The notes under the pieces were generated by a model. It worked only from the letters and a program-made list of their open reading frames with translations, was not told the origin of the DNA and did not search any database. A program made the position numbers and the translations under genes. From DASPJQ01 sp035299065 (GTDB lineage: Bacteria; Bacteroidota; Bacteroidia; Flavobacteriales_D; UBA2798), in assembly GCA_035299065.1 (NCBI GenBank), contig DATGXI010000176.1, positions 1 through 50,108 of the forward strand: a DNA stretch of 50,108 bases. The letters run 5' to 3'. This document shows positions 7,309-17,313 of this stretch, piece by piece (the stretch's first letter is position 1; each line of letters begins with the position of its first letter).

Positions 7309-9801
7309 GTGTCACACACCTTTGATCCATATAGTACCAATTTACCCGTTACCGAAATTATTGGTGAGGTCAAACAACACCTGTCAACATCAAACACACT
7401 CATTATAAATGCACCACCCGGTGCAGGTAAAAGTACATTACTTCCATTGGTTTTACTGGAAGAAACATGGCTTTCGGGAAAAAAAATTATCATGCTTGAA
7501 CCACGCAGGCTGGCTGCAAAAACCATTGCCCTGCGCATGGCCGACTTGTTAGGCGAACCTGTAGGCCAGTCGGTTGGATACCGTATACGTTTTGAAAACA
7601 AGGTAGGCCCCGATACCAAACTGGAAGTAGTTACCGAGGGAATTTTAACCCGCATGTTACACCATGACAATGCACTTGAAGGTGTAGGCCTGGTAATTTT
7701 TGACGAGTTTCATGAACGCAGTTTGCATGCCGATGTGGCCATGGCCCTTTGCCGTGAAGCCCAACAGGTATTGCGCCCCGACTTACGCATCATGGTGATG
7801 AGTGCCACCCTAAACATGCCGCAACTTACTAACCTGCTGGGAGCTCACGCAGTTACCAGCCAGGGCCGCCAGTACCCGGTTGATGTAATTTACAGCGGTG
7901 AAGCCGACCCGTTTTTACTGCCCGAACTGGCTGCACGTACCGTTTTTAAAGCGGTTCAGGAAAACGAAGGCGACACCCTTGTTTTTTTACCGGGCGAAGG
8001 CGAAATACGCAAATGCGAAGAAATTTTAAAAGCACAATTAAAAGAGTTTCGCATTCATCCCTTATACGGGCAGCTGCCCCCGCACGAACAATTTCAGGCC
8101 ATTATGCCCAATAAACATGGACAGCGTAAAATTGTTTTGGCCACCAGCATTGCCGAAACCAGCTTGACCATTGAAGGAATTAAAATTGTGGTGGATACCG
8201 GTTATGCACGCACCAGCAAATTTGATCCGGCTTCGGGTTTATCACGGCTTGAGACGGTGCGCATTTCAAAAGACAGTGCCGACCAGCGTGCCGGCCGTGC
8301 CGGGCGTTTAAGTGCAGGTGTGTGTTACCGCATGTGGACAAAAGCAACGCATGAGCGCTTAACCGAACACCGCATTCCTGAAATTATGGAAGCCGATTTG
8401 GCCGCTTTGGTTTTGGACATGGCCCAATGGGGAATACAGGATATACAACAACTTACCTGGTTAAGTGCACCGCCCAAAGCAAGTTTGCAGCAGGCTACCG
8501 AAACATTGCACCAGTTAAGTGCATTGGAAAACAATAAAATTACAGCGCACGGAAAGCAAATTCACGCATTGGCCTGCCACCCGCGTTTGGCCCATATGTT
8601 ATTGATGTCACAAAAAGACAACAGTGTACAACTGGCTACTGACATTGCTGCTGTGCTGGAAGAAAGAGATCCTTTGCCCAAAGATTCGGGCATTGATTTG
8701 AACTTACGGGTTGAGGCCTTACGCAGGTCAAGGCAAAACAACAGCATGGGAAACCGTTTGGGGCGAATTGAAAAAGTTGCCCAGTCATACCGCAAATTGT
8801 TGAATGTTGATGTTAGCAATGATGCAGTTGACCATTTTGAAACGGGTTTGTTACTGGCATTTGCCTATCCTGAACGCATAGCCAGCGCACGCCCCGGCAA
8901 CAATGCACAGTTCCAATTGGCCAATGGTAAAATTGCCACTGCCGGGCATAAAGATGATTTGGCGCATGAGCCCTGGTTGGCTGTTGCGCACATGGACATG
9001 CGCGATGGTTTGGGAAAAATTTTTATGGCTGCCCCACTCAACCCCAAAGATTTATTGCCATTGGTAAAAGAACAGGAAATTATTACCTGGGACACGCGCA
9101 AAGGCGGAGTTGTTGCTACCAAAGATTTACGCATTGGCAGTATTGTTTTAAAATCACAACCCCTGCCCGCACCCAACAAACAGCAAATTGCCAAAGCCAT
9201 AAGCAATGCCATAAAAACCGAGGGAACAACCTTACTGGAGTTTGACGATGCCATGGTGCAATTGCAAAACCGCATCATGAGCCTGCGCAAATGGAATGGC
9301 GAGGATAGTTTTGCCGATGTTGGCACCACTACCCTTTTGGAAAACAATGAAGAATGGTTAGGTGCTTATTTGGAAAATGTAAAACGCCCCGATGATTTAA
9401 AGAAAATAAACCTGGCCGAGGCGCTGCTGCAAAGTTTAGATTGGGAAAAACAGCAGGAGCTGGCAAAACTGGCACCGGGCAAAATTGAAGTTCCAAGTGG
9501 GTCGGCCATACGCATTGAATATTTTGCCAATGGGGCTACGCCTGTTTTGGCCGTACGTTTGCAGGAAGTGTTTGGTTTGGCTGATACCCCGCGCATAAAC
9601 AACGGTAAAACTGCGTTAGTGCTTCACCTGTTATCGCCCGGGTATAAACCGGTGCAAATTACCAGCGACTTAAAAAGCTTTTGGAGCAATGCGTATTTTG
9701 AAACCAAAAAGGAATTGCAAAGGCGTTATCCGAAACACAGCTGGCCTGATGACCCGTGGACGGCCCCGGCAGTTGCCAAGGGAAAATCGCATAAACGCTA
9801 A
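7309..9801 (+). CDS. hrpB: ATP-dependent helicase HrpB
   Basis: The 830-residue DEAH/RHA-type superfamily 2 helicase is full length for HrpB. Visible motifs are Walker A GAGKST (residues 38-43), EPRRLAA (motif Ia), motif II DEFHER (132-137), SATL (motif III) and the ATSIAETSLT and Q.AGRAGR (motif VI) blocks. The C-terminus RYPKHSWPDDP is the signature of the HrpB C-terminal domain. DEFH is normal for HrpB. The start is a GTG, with no in-frame ATG until well inside the N-terminal region. HrpB homologues are monocistronic, non-essential RNA-helicase-like enzymes of poorly defined role, which agrees with the isolated setting here. Confidence 0.95.
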   Translation: MSHTFDPYSTNLPVTEIIGEVKQHLSTSNTLIINAPPGAGKSTLLPLVLLEETWLSGKKIIMLEPRRLAAKTIALRMADLLGEPVGQSVGYRIRFENKVGPDTKLEVVTEGILTRMLHHDNALEGVGLVIFDEFHERSLHADVAMALCREAQQVLRPDLRIMVMSATLNMPQLTNLLGAHAVTSQGRQYPVDVIYSGEADPFLLPELAARTVFKAVQENEGDTLVFLPGEGEIRKCEEILKAQLKEFRIHPLYGQLPPHEQFQAIMPNKHGQRKIVLATSIAETSLTIEGIKIVVDTGYARTSKFDPASGLSRLETVRISKDSADQRAGRAGRLSAGVCYRMWTKATHERLTEHRIPEIMEADLAALVLDMAQWGIQDIQQLTWLSAPPKASLQQATETLHQLSALENNKITAHGKQIHALACHPRLAHMLLMSQKDNSVQLATDIAAVLEERDPLPKDSGIDLNLRVEALRRSRQNNSMGNRLGRIEKVAQSYRKLLNVDVSNDAVDHFETGLLLAFAYPERIASARPGNNAQFQLANGKIATAGHKDDLAHEPWLAVAHMDMRDGLGKIFMAAPLNPKDLLPLVKEQEIITWDTRKGGVVATKDLRIGSIVLKSQPLPAPNKQQIAKAISNAIKTEGTTLLEFDDAMVQLQNRIMSLRKWNGEDSFADVGTTTLLENNEEWLGAYLENVKRPDDLKKINLAEALLQSLDWEKQQELAKLAPGKIEVPSGSAIRIEYFANGATPVLAVRLQEVFGLADTPRINNGKTALVLHLLSPGYKPVQITSDLKSFWSNAYFETKKELQRRYPKHSWPDDPWTAPAVAKGKSHKR

Positions 9802-9870
9802 CCCGTAACATTAACAATATTTGCTTTTTTTCACCGTTTTTATACTTATATTTAGGTAAAACCAAACCTT

Positions 9871-11859
9871 ATGCGTTTATTTATTTCATGTTCCTGTTTT
9901 TTGCTTTTTCATGTTGCACATGGTCAGCAGCGGGACACGCGTGCTGACTTGGAGATAAGTGGCCGTATAAACGATATATCGGTCGCACCCAATGAAGCTT
10001 TATGGATAGTAACCGCATTACAGGAGGCCTATTATACCAATAGTATTAAAGATGCATGGCATTATTGTGCCCCCCCTTTTGATCATAAAAAAGAGGATGT
10101 TTTATCAACGAACGGTGATCACCTTGACCGGGTAAGTTTTTTCAACAAGGATACGGCTATCATCACAGGGTATATTGGAAAGGGAGCCAAGAATGGGTAT
10201 TACCTTACGCATGATGGGGGTAAAACATGGTTGGCCAAAACATTTAAAGGCGATGGATGGATATATGATGTTTACGTAGGTGAAAATGGCCGTGCGTGGA
10301 TGGGTGGTTCATCGGGTGATATTTTTTACTCCGATGATTTTGGAGGTTCATTCAAAAAACTGAATTCACCTTATGGCTCAAACACCCGTATGGCAAGAAT
10401 ATTTATGCTTAATGGGAAGTATGGTATTGCAGGTGCGTTACACAATGATATAAATATTACGCACAATAACTGGAAAACCTACTCAAAAATAAAAACACCA
10501 GCCGACCAGGGTAAATATAAAAATGAAGGTTCAGGATATAGTGATGACCGCATCAATAATATTTTGCAATGGAAAAACTATCTTGTAGTTGAACAAAATA
10601 CACATGTATTTTATACCGATACGGGAAAAATTGATTGGAAACCATTCAAATTGGACGTGATTGAATTTACATTAGACTCCGACAATGATCAGTTGGTTTT
10701 GATTGATAAGGAAAAGTATGTATGGGCGTGTGCCGACCCAATTAACCCAAAAAAAATGTTTAACGATGCCCTACCCTTTTACCCGTTGGGAATTCAATTG
10801 GTAAATGGTTCGTTATATACTATAAATGGTTCGGGTAAAATGGCGCGTCTGGATAAAAATGGCTGTTTTGAAACCAAACCGTATACCACTGATCATCCAA
10901 TACAAAAACCAAAAATAACTGCTAAAGCCAGTCAGTTTTATTGGGGCGCTGACGGTTCGGAATTGTTTTTATCAACAGGCAATGAGGCAAAAGATTGGTA
11001 CCGCATTCATTCATTCGAATTTCGTATCTGGGACCTTAAACTCATGGGTGATAGTACCGTTTTGTTGTGGGATGGGTATGAAAACTACCTGTACTCGCTG
11101 GGTGATGACAAACCGGTGAAATACCAATTTACAAAGCCGCTTGAAGAGTTTACAAAATCGGCAATAAGCAAGGTGAAAATAAACGCGGGTACACGGGGCT
11201 GTTATCATTATGTTCAGAATGAAGTAAATTTTAATGCAACCGTTAACCAGCTATTGGAGGCTTCAGGAATAGTCAAATCAGAAATGGGGGGTGATACCGT
11301 AAAAGCCTTTAGTGCAAAAATACCGAAAGGGGAATTGGAAACAATACTTGCCGGTATAAATGCCAATCCTTTTACCATACCTGCTATAAGCGAATTTGGT
11401 ATTACCGAAAAAGACATAGAAGGACTTGATAAGTTGGTTGGAGAATTAAAAAAGGAAGGCCGTGATTACTTTGGAAATAAACAACCTGACTTGAATTTTT
11501 ACAGGGAGGTGGCAAAACACCTTGACACCGTTTCAGTTTTTACACTTGATAAAATACTTGGTCATGGAGGTGATTATGGTTATAGTACTACTAGTTGCTG
11601 GTTTAGCATGGAATTTATAAATTCAAATGGCGATGAATTAACCATATATAAAACCTATTATGATTATGCAGGACCATGGTATTTGCCATGGAATGTTGAG
11701 TTCAAGGGCCGCCATTTTTTTACAAATAGTTTAGGTCTTTCAAAGGCGCTGAAAAAATATTTACCTGCCGATTTTTATGGTATAGAAAATTTTGACAACA
11801 GCCTTTTTTTGTTGCGGCTGGCTAGCCATCTGCAGCACGAACGTGACGCCAAAAAGTAA
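9871..11859 (+). CDS. Secreted protein with BNR/YCF48-like propeller and unknown C-terminal domain
   Basis: The 662-residue protein has a signal peptide (cleavage near AHGQ, residue 19). The N-terminal half has sortilin/BNR-type repeats such as YYLTHDGGKTW and IFYSDDFGGSF at about residues 105-160. It is therefore probably a propeller, at least in part. The last ~250 residues have no recognised motif; they are Lys- and Tyr-rich with a conserved-looking YGYSTTSCWFSMEF segment. There is no T9SS sorting domain, so the protein is likely periplasmic or secreted by another route. It starts 69 bases after hrpB. Confidence 0.7.
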   Translation: MRLFISCSCFLLFHVAHGQQRDTRADLEISGRINDISVAPNEALWIVTALQEAYYTNSIKDAWHYCAPPFDHKKEDVLSTNGDHLDRVSFFNKDTAIITGYIGKGAKNGYYLTHDGGKTWLAKTFKGDGWIYDVYVGENGRAWMGGSSGDIFYSDDFGGSFKKLNSPYGSNTRMARIFMLNGKYGIAGALHNDINITHNNWKTYSKIKTPADQGKYKNEGSGYSDDRINNILQWKNYLVVEQNTHVFYTDTGKIDWKPFKLDVIEFTLDSDNDQLVLIDKEKYVWACADPINPKKMFNDALPFYPLGIQLVNGSLYTINGSGKMARLDKNGCFETKPYTTDHPIQKPKITAKASQFYWGADGSELFLSTGNEAKDWYRIHSFEFRIWDLKLMGDSTVLLWDGYENYLYSLGDDKPVKYQFTKPLEEFTKSAISKVKINAGTRGCYHYVQNEVNFNATVNQLLEASGIVKSEMGGDTVKAFSAKIPKGELETILAGINANPFTIPAISEFGITEKDIEGLDKLVGELKKEGRDYFGNKQPDLNFYREVAKHLDTVSVFTLDKILGHGGDYGYSTTSCWFSMEFINSNGDELTIYKTYYDYAGPWYLPWNVEFKGRHFFTNSLGLSKALKKYLPADFYGIENFDNSLFLLRLASHLQHERDAKK

Positions 11860-12126
11860 ATCTGTCGGAACAACTCCAATATATCCTAACTTTATGATAT
11901 TCTTGAGTACAGGCATGTAGCTATAATAACCCTCACCTGGGTAATGACTATTTACGAATTCAGAAATCTATTGGGACAACCGGCAGCGTTGCCGCTAAAA
12001 AAAGTAATAAAACACTTATTTATACTTCGCTTTCATTTTGTAAGCTATTGAATTTCAAAGTTTTTTAGTTAATTTTATTGCTGCAACCTTTTGTACCATT
12101 TTACAGTCTAGATAAGGTATATAACG

Positions 12127-12134
12127 TATTTTTG
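12127..12134 (+). promoter_or_regulatory. -7 promoter element deciding the start of the CHU_C gene
   Basis: TATTTTTG fits TAnnTTTG. It lies inside the 5' extension of the open frame (12078 onward) and 21 bases before the ATG at 12156. This argues that translation begins at 12156 rather than 12078. No good -33 box was seen. Confidence 0.4.
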
Positions 12135-12155
12135 TATCGAACCCGCAACGCAATT

Positions 12156-14192
12156 ATGATTAAAACATTGGACATGAAACGACTGTTGATTCTTACACTG
12201 GTAATTTTTGGATTTCACAAACAAGCACTGAGCTCACACATTGCCGGTGGCGATTTTCGTGTTGAATGGATTTCGGGAAATGATTTTAGGGTTACCCTTA
12301 AACTTTTTAGGGACTGTAGCAGTGCCACAGGTTTTGACAACCCAACGATTACGGTACGTGATAATGTGACCCATGCCATTATGTACTCATTTAACATGGG
12401 AGCCCCTGTTGTAACACCCATTGTACTTGGTGATGAATGTTATACTCCACCGGGCATTTGCCTTGAACAGGGTTTTTACCAGTCAGTTGTAACGCTTGCC
12501 GATAATCCAAACGGCTATTACCTTGCCTGGGAACGTTGTTGCCGTAACGGTAGTATTCAAAACCTGGCAGCACCCGGAAGTACACCCATGACGTTTTACA
12601 TTTCAATTCCTGACCCGGCTTTGCAAAACACAACACCTGATTTTGGTCCCTACCCTGCTACCGGTTACCTGTGCAATGGGGTTGAGAACTTAATTGACTG
12701 GAATGTGAACGAACCTGACGGAGATTCATTGGTGTTTACATTGATTGATCCGCTTGCCGGTTCAGGAACCTCGGCCACATCGGCCACATTAGCAGGGCCT
12801 GCCGGTACTTACCCTTTTGTTCCTATTAACTGGCAAACGCCTTATAACCTTACCAATATTGTTGGTGGCACCCCATCCATGTCAGTTGACGGGGCTACGG
12901 GTGTAATTACATCATACCCTACCGGGTCAGGTGTATACACGTTTGCGCTGCAATGTGATGAATACCGTGGCGGTGTTAGAATTAGCCGTTCAATACGCGA
13001 TATACAGTACTACGTTTTACCTTGTGTGTTTGATGATTTTCCTGAAATTATGTTGCCCGATACTGTTGGTATTGCAGTGAACACTGCCGGTTGTTTGGAT
13101 ATAGTGGTAATTGACCCCGATGCTACCGATACAATTTCCATTTTAGTTTCGAGTCCGGTTACGTTTGCTGACGGGGCCACCATTGGCATGCCGGCTATTT
13201 TTTCAACCAGTCCGGATACTACCTACCAGTTTTATTATACCGATGAAACAACTGGTTTACCTGACAGCATTGTACTGCCTAAACCCAGCTATAGCGGAGG
13301 TGCTTATTTTGGTGTAGGTGCCATAGGTTTACAGTATTGTTGGCAAACAAGCTGTGAAGACATTGTTGGAAACCCTTACATATTGGATGTAGCGGCATTT
13401 TCACTGGGTTGCAGTGGCGATACCAATTTCCTGAATCAAACCACTACACTTTTTGTAAATCCTGAGCCTTTGCCCTCACAGGTTTTGTTAATGCCTGATA
13501 CCATTGAGGTAGTTGCACGTGAACAACCGTGTTTTGACATTGTGCTTTTAACCACCGACCCAAGTGATACGGTGCATGTACTGGTGAACAGCGTAACATT
13601 TGTGGGTGGCGCGGTATTGACACAACCAACACCTGTATCAACAAGTCCAACCATGTATGAGTATTTTTACTGGAGCGATGCCATTGGTGATTTTGACAGT
13701 GTAATACTGGCTCCACCTACGGTTAGTGGAGGTGCCTATCACGGTATTGGCGGACTGGGCTTTCATTATTGCTGGCAAACCGAGTGTGACGATATTGAAG
13801 AATTCACCTACCCATTGGTGATGGAATCATTCAGAATTGGTTGTTTTGGTGACAGTACATTTTTATCGGATCAAACAAACATAAAAGTTGTACCACCTCC
13901 AGGAAATGTAGATGTAATTCCAAACGTATTTACACCCAATGGCGATAAGTTGAACGATGTTTTCAGGTTTGATGGTTTGGTGAATTATTGTTATGATTCA
14001 CTTACTGTGCAGGTGTATAACCGCTGGGGACAATTGATGTTTGAAACAACCGACCCGTATTTTAGCTGGGATGGAAAAAATAAAAGTGGTGCCGATGTTC
14101 CTGATGGTGCATACTTTATTTTGGTGAACGGTGTTTACGGTGGTAAAGATGTGACCAGGCATTACCCGGTTCATGTTTTCAGAAATAATTAA
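12156..14192 (+). CDS. Adhesin-like protein with CHU_C (T9SS type B) C-terminal domain
   Basis: The chosen start gives 678 residues with a signal peptide (MKRLLILTLVIFGF from the second Met, 12174, which is an alternative start). The mature N-terminus (SHIAGGDFRVEWISG...VTLKLFRDC) is a segment typical of large secreted gliding-associated proteins of Bacteroidota. Two tandem ~150-residue modules follow at about residues 290-570. Each has PDT(V/I), a CLDIV- or CFDIV-type strand, a (V/S)SGGAY.G(V/I)G block and YCWQT(S/E)C. The last ~90 residues (NVFTPNGD..ND...YNRWGQLMFE) form the CHU_C domain. It is probably a cell-surface adhesin-like protein. Confidence 0.8.
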   Translation: MIKTLDMKRLLILTLVIFGFHKQALSSHIAGGDFRVEWISGNDFRVTLKLFRDCSSATGFDNPTITVRDNVTHAIMYSFNMGAPVVTPIVLGDECYTPPGICLEQGFYQSVVTLADNPNGYYLAWERCCRNGSIQNLAAPGSTPMTFYISIPDPALQNTTPDFGPYPATGYLCNGVENLIDWNVNEPDGDSLVFTLIDPLAGSGTSATSATLAGPAGTYPFVPINWQTPYNLTNIVGGTPSMSVDGATGVITSYPTGSGVYTFALQCDEYRGGVRISRSIRDIQYYVLPCVFDDFPEIMLPDTVGIAVNTAGCLDIVVIDPDATDTISILVSSPVTFADGATIGMPAIFSTSPDTTYQFYYTDETTGLPDSIVLPKPSYSGGAYFGVGAIGLQYCWQTSCEDIVGNPYILDVAAFSLGCSGDTNFLNQTTTLFVNPEPLPSQVLLMPDTIEVVAREQPCFDIVLLTTDPSDTVHVLVNSVTFVGGAVLTQPTPVSTSPTMYEYFYWSDAIGDFDSVILAPPTVSGGAYHGIGGLGFHYCWQTECDDIEEFTYPLVMESFRIGCFGDSTFLSDQTNIKVVPPPGNVDVIPNVFTPNGDKLNDVFRFDGLVNYCYDSLTVQVYNRWGQLMFETTDPYFSWDGKNKSGADVPDGAYFILVNGVYGGKDVTRHYPVHVFRNN

Positions 14193-14228
14193 TTCATTGA
14201 TTGAATTAAGAACCATGAATTAAGAAAT

Positions 14229-15875
14229 ATGAATAAATGTCTTTTTCTTTTTGCCTTAATTTTATGTTTTAAAATAAATGTAAATGCCCAACCCTATGCC
14301 TGGCAATGGGTACAGGGTGGAACAGATTCGACCAATACATCAATAAAATCAGTTATTACCGATGCGTCCAACAACAGTTATGTGGTTGGTAATTTTTACG
14401 ATACACTTGTTATTGGCGGAACACCTGTTTTGTACAACAACGGTTCTTCAGATGTGTTTGTAGCCAAATACGATGCAGGAGGTACGCTTGAATGGATACG
14501 TGGATTTGGTGGTGCAAAAAACGAGAATGCACAACACATTGAACTGGACTATGCCGGTAATGTTGTTTTTTACGGTTATTTTTTCAGTGATTCAATTGCC
14601 TTTGAAAGCCACGTGGTAAACTTGTGGCCTTTGGGTCCTGGTAATTCCAATTTTTACCTGGTAAAAATGGACCCTGATGGAAGTGTCTTGTGGGCAAAAA
14701 CATCGGTGGGTATTGCCAATGTATTGATAAGTGGACTTGACATTGATCCCTCAAACAATATTTATATTTCGGGTGATTTTGGCAGTGATACGCTAACCTT
14801 TGCACCGGGTATTGAAGTGACAAAATCAGGCGTTTTTAGTGGAGCCTATCTGGCAAAATATACAAGTGCAGGTGTACCGGTTTGGGCAAAATCGTTTACA
14901 GCAAGTTCAACCGTTATTTCAGGAAAAATAGCCTGCAATGCAGGTGCGGTTTACCTGTTGGGAACATTCCAGTCACCTACCCTCACAGTTGGGGCGTATA
15001 CAATAACAAACAGCGGTGCCGGTAACGATGTTTTTTTGGCCGCCTTGGACCCCGCAGGAAATCCACAATGGTTAAAAGGCATGGGTGGAATTGGCCAGGA
15101 TTTTGGCAGTGATATGAAAGTAAACAGCATTGGCGATTTAATTATTGGTGGTTATTATTACAGCGAAAAACTGGTTGTGGGTACCGACACGCTTGATAAT
15201 ACCGGTGGTGCAGGCGGTACAGCCGATTTGTTTTTTACACGGGTTACTGGTTCCGGTAATTTTGTTTGGGCAAAAACAGTTGGTGGAACCGATTCAGATT
15301 ACCGCACACGGCTTGACCTGGCTGGCACATATGAAATATACTTTACATGCACATTTATGAGCACCGACTTTAGTTTTGGTTTGGACACTTATGCAACTAT
15401 TGGTGATTATGATGTGTTGGTTGGGCATTTGGACCAAAGCGGAAATATTTTGGGAAGTGAAACAGCCGCAAGTAACATGTATGATGAATGCTGGAACATG
15501 GACGTGAGTCCTGCGGGTGATGTGTATGTTGCGGGTGCTACAACTGGCACCATGTCATTTGGCGGGTATGCCACAACAATGGGATTTTACCTGGCAAAAT
15601 TGTCGTCAACCATTGGTTTAAATCAACAAATGGTTACCCAAACATGTGTTCTTGTTTATCCAAATCCATCAACGGGTATGGTATATATTGATTTTGGAAA
15701 AAGTAACAGGAACAGGTGCAGCGTTTACAATGTGCAGGGAAAATTATTGCGAAATGAAATGTTTGATGCAGGTAAGTCAAGTATGGATTTAACCACGCTT
15801 GTTGCCGGTACCTATTTTATTCAAATCGTTTCTGAAGCCGGAAATGACACAAAAAAAATAAGCATTATTCGCTAA
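14229..15875 (+). CDS. SBBP-repeat protein with T9SS type A sorting domain
   Basis: The 548-residue protein has a signal peptide (ending NVNAQ near residue 21). Repeats of the SBBP type follow (D..GN.Y..G.F.DT..IGG......SDVFVAKYDA.G...W..G.GG) over about residues 30-450, indicating a secreted beta-propeller. A type A T9SS domain starts at VYPNPSTG near residue 477 and ends ...KKISIIR. The gene is 36 bases downstream of the CHU_C gene and may be in the same transcript. No enzymatic motif was seen. Confidence 0.85.
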   Translation: MNKCLFLFALILCFKINVNAQPYAWQWVQGGTDSTNTSIKSVITDASNNSYVVGNFYDTLVIGGTPVLYNNGSSDVFVAKYDAGGTLEWIRGFGGAKNENAQHIELDYAGNVVFYGYFFSDSIAFESHVVNLWPLGPGNSNFYLVKMDPDGSVLWAKTSVGIANVLISGLDIDPSNNIYISGDFGSDTLTFAPGIEVTKSGVFSGAYLAKYTSAGVPVWAKSFTASSTVISGKIACNAGAVYLLGTFQSPTLTVGAYTITNSGAGNDVFLAALDPAGNPQWLKGMGGIGQDFGSDMKVNSIGDLIIGGYYYSEKLVVGTDTLDNTGGAGGTADLFFTRVTGSGNFVWAKTVGGTDSDYRTRLDLAGTYEIYFTCTFMSTDFSFGLDTYATIGDYDVLVGHLDQSGNILGSETAASNMYDECWNMDVSPAGDVYVAGATTGTMSFGGYATTMGFYLAKLSSTIGLNQQMVTQTCVLVYPNPSTGMVYIDFGKSNRNRCSVYNVQGKLLRNEMFDAGKSSMDLTTLVAGTYFIQIVSEAGNDTKKISIIR

Positions 15876-15978
15876 AAGCACTCCTTTTTTACATGATTGT
15901 TGCCTGTTTTTCAATGCGTTACCGTATTGGTCAATTCAGTATCTTTAGTAAACATAACAACAACACATACCTGTTTGC

Positions 15979-17121
15979 ATGGCAAGTCTTAAATCACAGT
16001 TTTACATTGATCCAAAAGTTACGTTTTTGAATTTTGGATCGTTTGGATCAACACCAAAACCAATTTTAAAAAATTACCATGAATGGCAAGTGGAATGTGA
16101 ACGTGAACCAGTGCAATTCATGCAGGTAAACATGCCTAAATACCTTAAAAAATCACGTGAAGCACTGGCAAAATACATTCATTGCAATGCCGATGATTTA
16201 GTATATGTAAGCAACCCAAGTTATGCCATTAACATTATTGCAAAAAGTTTAAAGTTAAGTTTGGGCGACCAAATTCTTACGACCGATTTGGAATATGGTG
16301 CCATTGACCGTACCTGGAAATACTATACCCGCAAAACAGGCGCTAAATATTTTAAGAGTAAAATTACCTTGCCCGTAAAATCAAAAGAACAGTTTATTGA
16401 AGATTTCTGGAAAGGTTTTACACACAAAACAAAAGCCGTTTTTATAAGCCATATTACCAGTTCAACCGGTATGATTTTACCCGTGAAAGAAATTTGTGAA
16501 ATGGCCAAGGCAAAGGGATTAATTACCATTGTTGACGGTGCGCATGTGCCTGGTCATATACCCTTAAACCTAAACGAACTAAAAGCTGATATTTACACAG
16601 GAGCCTGTCACAAATGGATGATGACCCCAAAAGGATCCTCATTCCTTTACGTTAAAAAAGAATTGCAGGAAAAATTTGATCCCCTTTTAATCAGTTGGGG
16701 CTATGACAGCGACAATCCTTCACATTCCAAATTCCAGGATTATCATTCATGGCAGGGAACGCGTGATATGAGTCCTTTCTTAACCATTCCCACAGCCTTA
16801 AAATTCATGAAAGATAACAACTGGACAAAAGTTAGTGCCGGTTGTAAAAAACTGGTGCTGGATAATTACGAAGAGTTTTGCCGTGTATTGGGAACCGAGC
16901 CTTTGTGCCCGATAAATAAAAACCATTTGGGCCAAATGGCCAGTGCTATGATCAAAACCGATGATCCGGCAGGCCTGCAACGTAAGCTCTTTACACGTTA
17001 TAAACTGGATTTGCCCATTATGAAACACGGTGATTATACTTTTATACGATTCAGCATACAGGCATATAACAGCCAAAAAGACCTTGACAAGTTATTTGAT
17101 GCTTTGAAGAAAGTTATTTAG
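15979..17121 (+). CDS. PLP-dependent aminotransferase class V-fold enzyme
   Basis: The 380-residue cytoplasmic enzyme belongs to the class V aminotransferase / isopenicillin N epimerase-like group. Visible features are LNFGSFGSTP at the N-terminus (residues 17-26), VSHITSSTG-like (FISHITSSTG, 155-164), VDGAHVPGH with the PLP-ring Asp186, and GACHKWMMTPKG with the Schiff-base Lys212. The substrate cannot be deduced. Isopenicillin N epimerase annotation by homology is common and usually not literal. It is flanked by unrelated genes and seems monocistronic. Confidence 0.88.
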   Translation: MASLKSQFYIDPKVTFLNFGSFGSTPKPILKNYHEWQVECEREPVQFMQVNMPKYLKKSREALAKYIHCNADDLVYVSNPSYAINIIAKSLKLSLGDQILTTDLEYGAIDRTWKYYTRKTGAKYFKSKITLPVKSKEQFIEDFWKGFTHKTKAVFISHITSSTGMILPVKEICEMAKAKGLITIVDGAHVPGHIPLNLNELKADIYTGACHKWMMTPKGSSFLYVKKELQEKFDPLLISWGYDSDNPSHSKFQDYHSWQGTRDMSPFLTIPTALKFMKDNNWTKVSAGCKKLVLDNYEEFCRVLGTEPLCPINKNHLGQMASAMIKTDDPAGLQRKLFTRYKLDLPIMKHGDYTFIRFSIQAYNSQKDLDKLFDALKKVI

Positions 17122-17313
17122 TTTGAACATTACTTTTTGCGGTACAGTTTCTTGTTATGCAACTGTGGTTAATGGCGCCCGTATTCCCAATATGAGAGAT
17201 TTTTTATTTCCAATTCATTTTTCCTGATAGCCTAATTCATTGAATTTCTTTTGATCCGCAATTCTATTCCAATGAGGAATCCTTTTTGCATTTTCATTCA
17301 AAAAATATGAATT

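Noticed and set aside
7702..7719. DEFH in motif II of HrpB as a mutation
   Set aside because: DEFHER is the usual motif in the HrpB family.
11981..11994. CGGCA-GCGT-TGCCG hairpin after the 9871 gene
   Set aside because: It is followed by A residues, not T, on the plus strand, and the minus-strand T-run precedes the stem. It is not a terminator on either strand.
12078..12155. Upstream in-frame start of the CHU_C gene
   Set aside because: It would precede the signal peptide with 26 atypical residues and contains a likely -7 promoter element.
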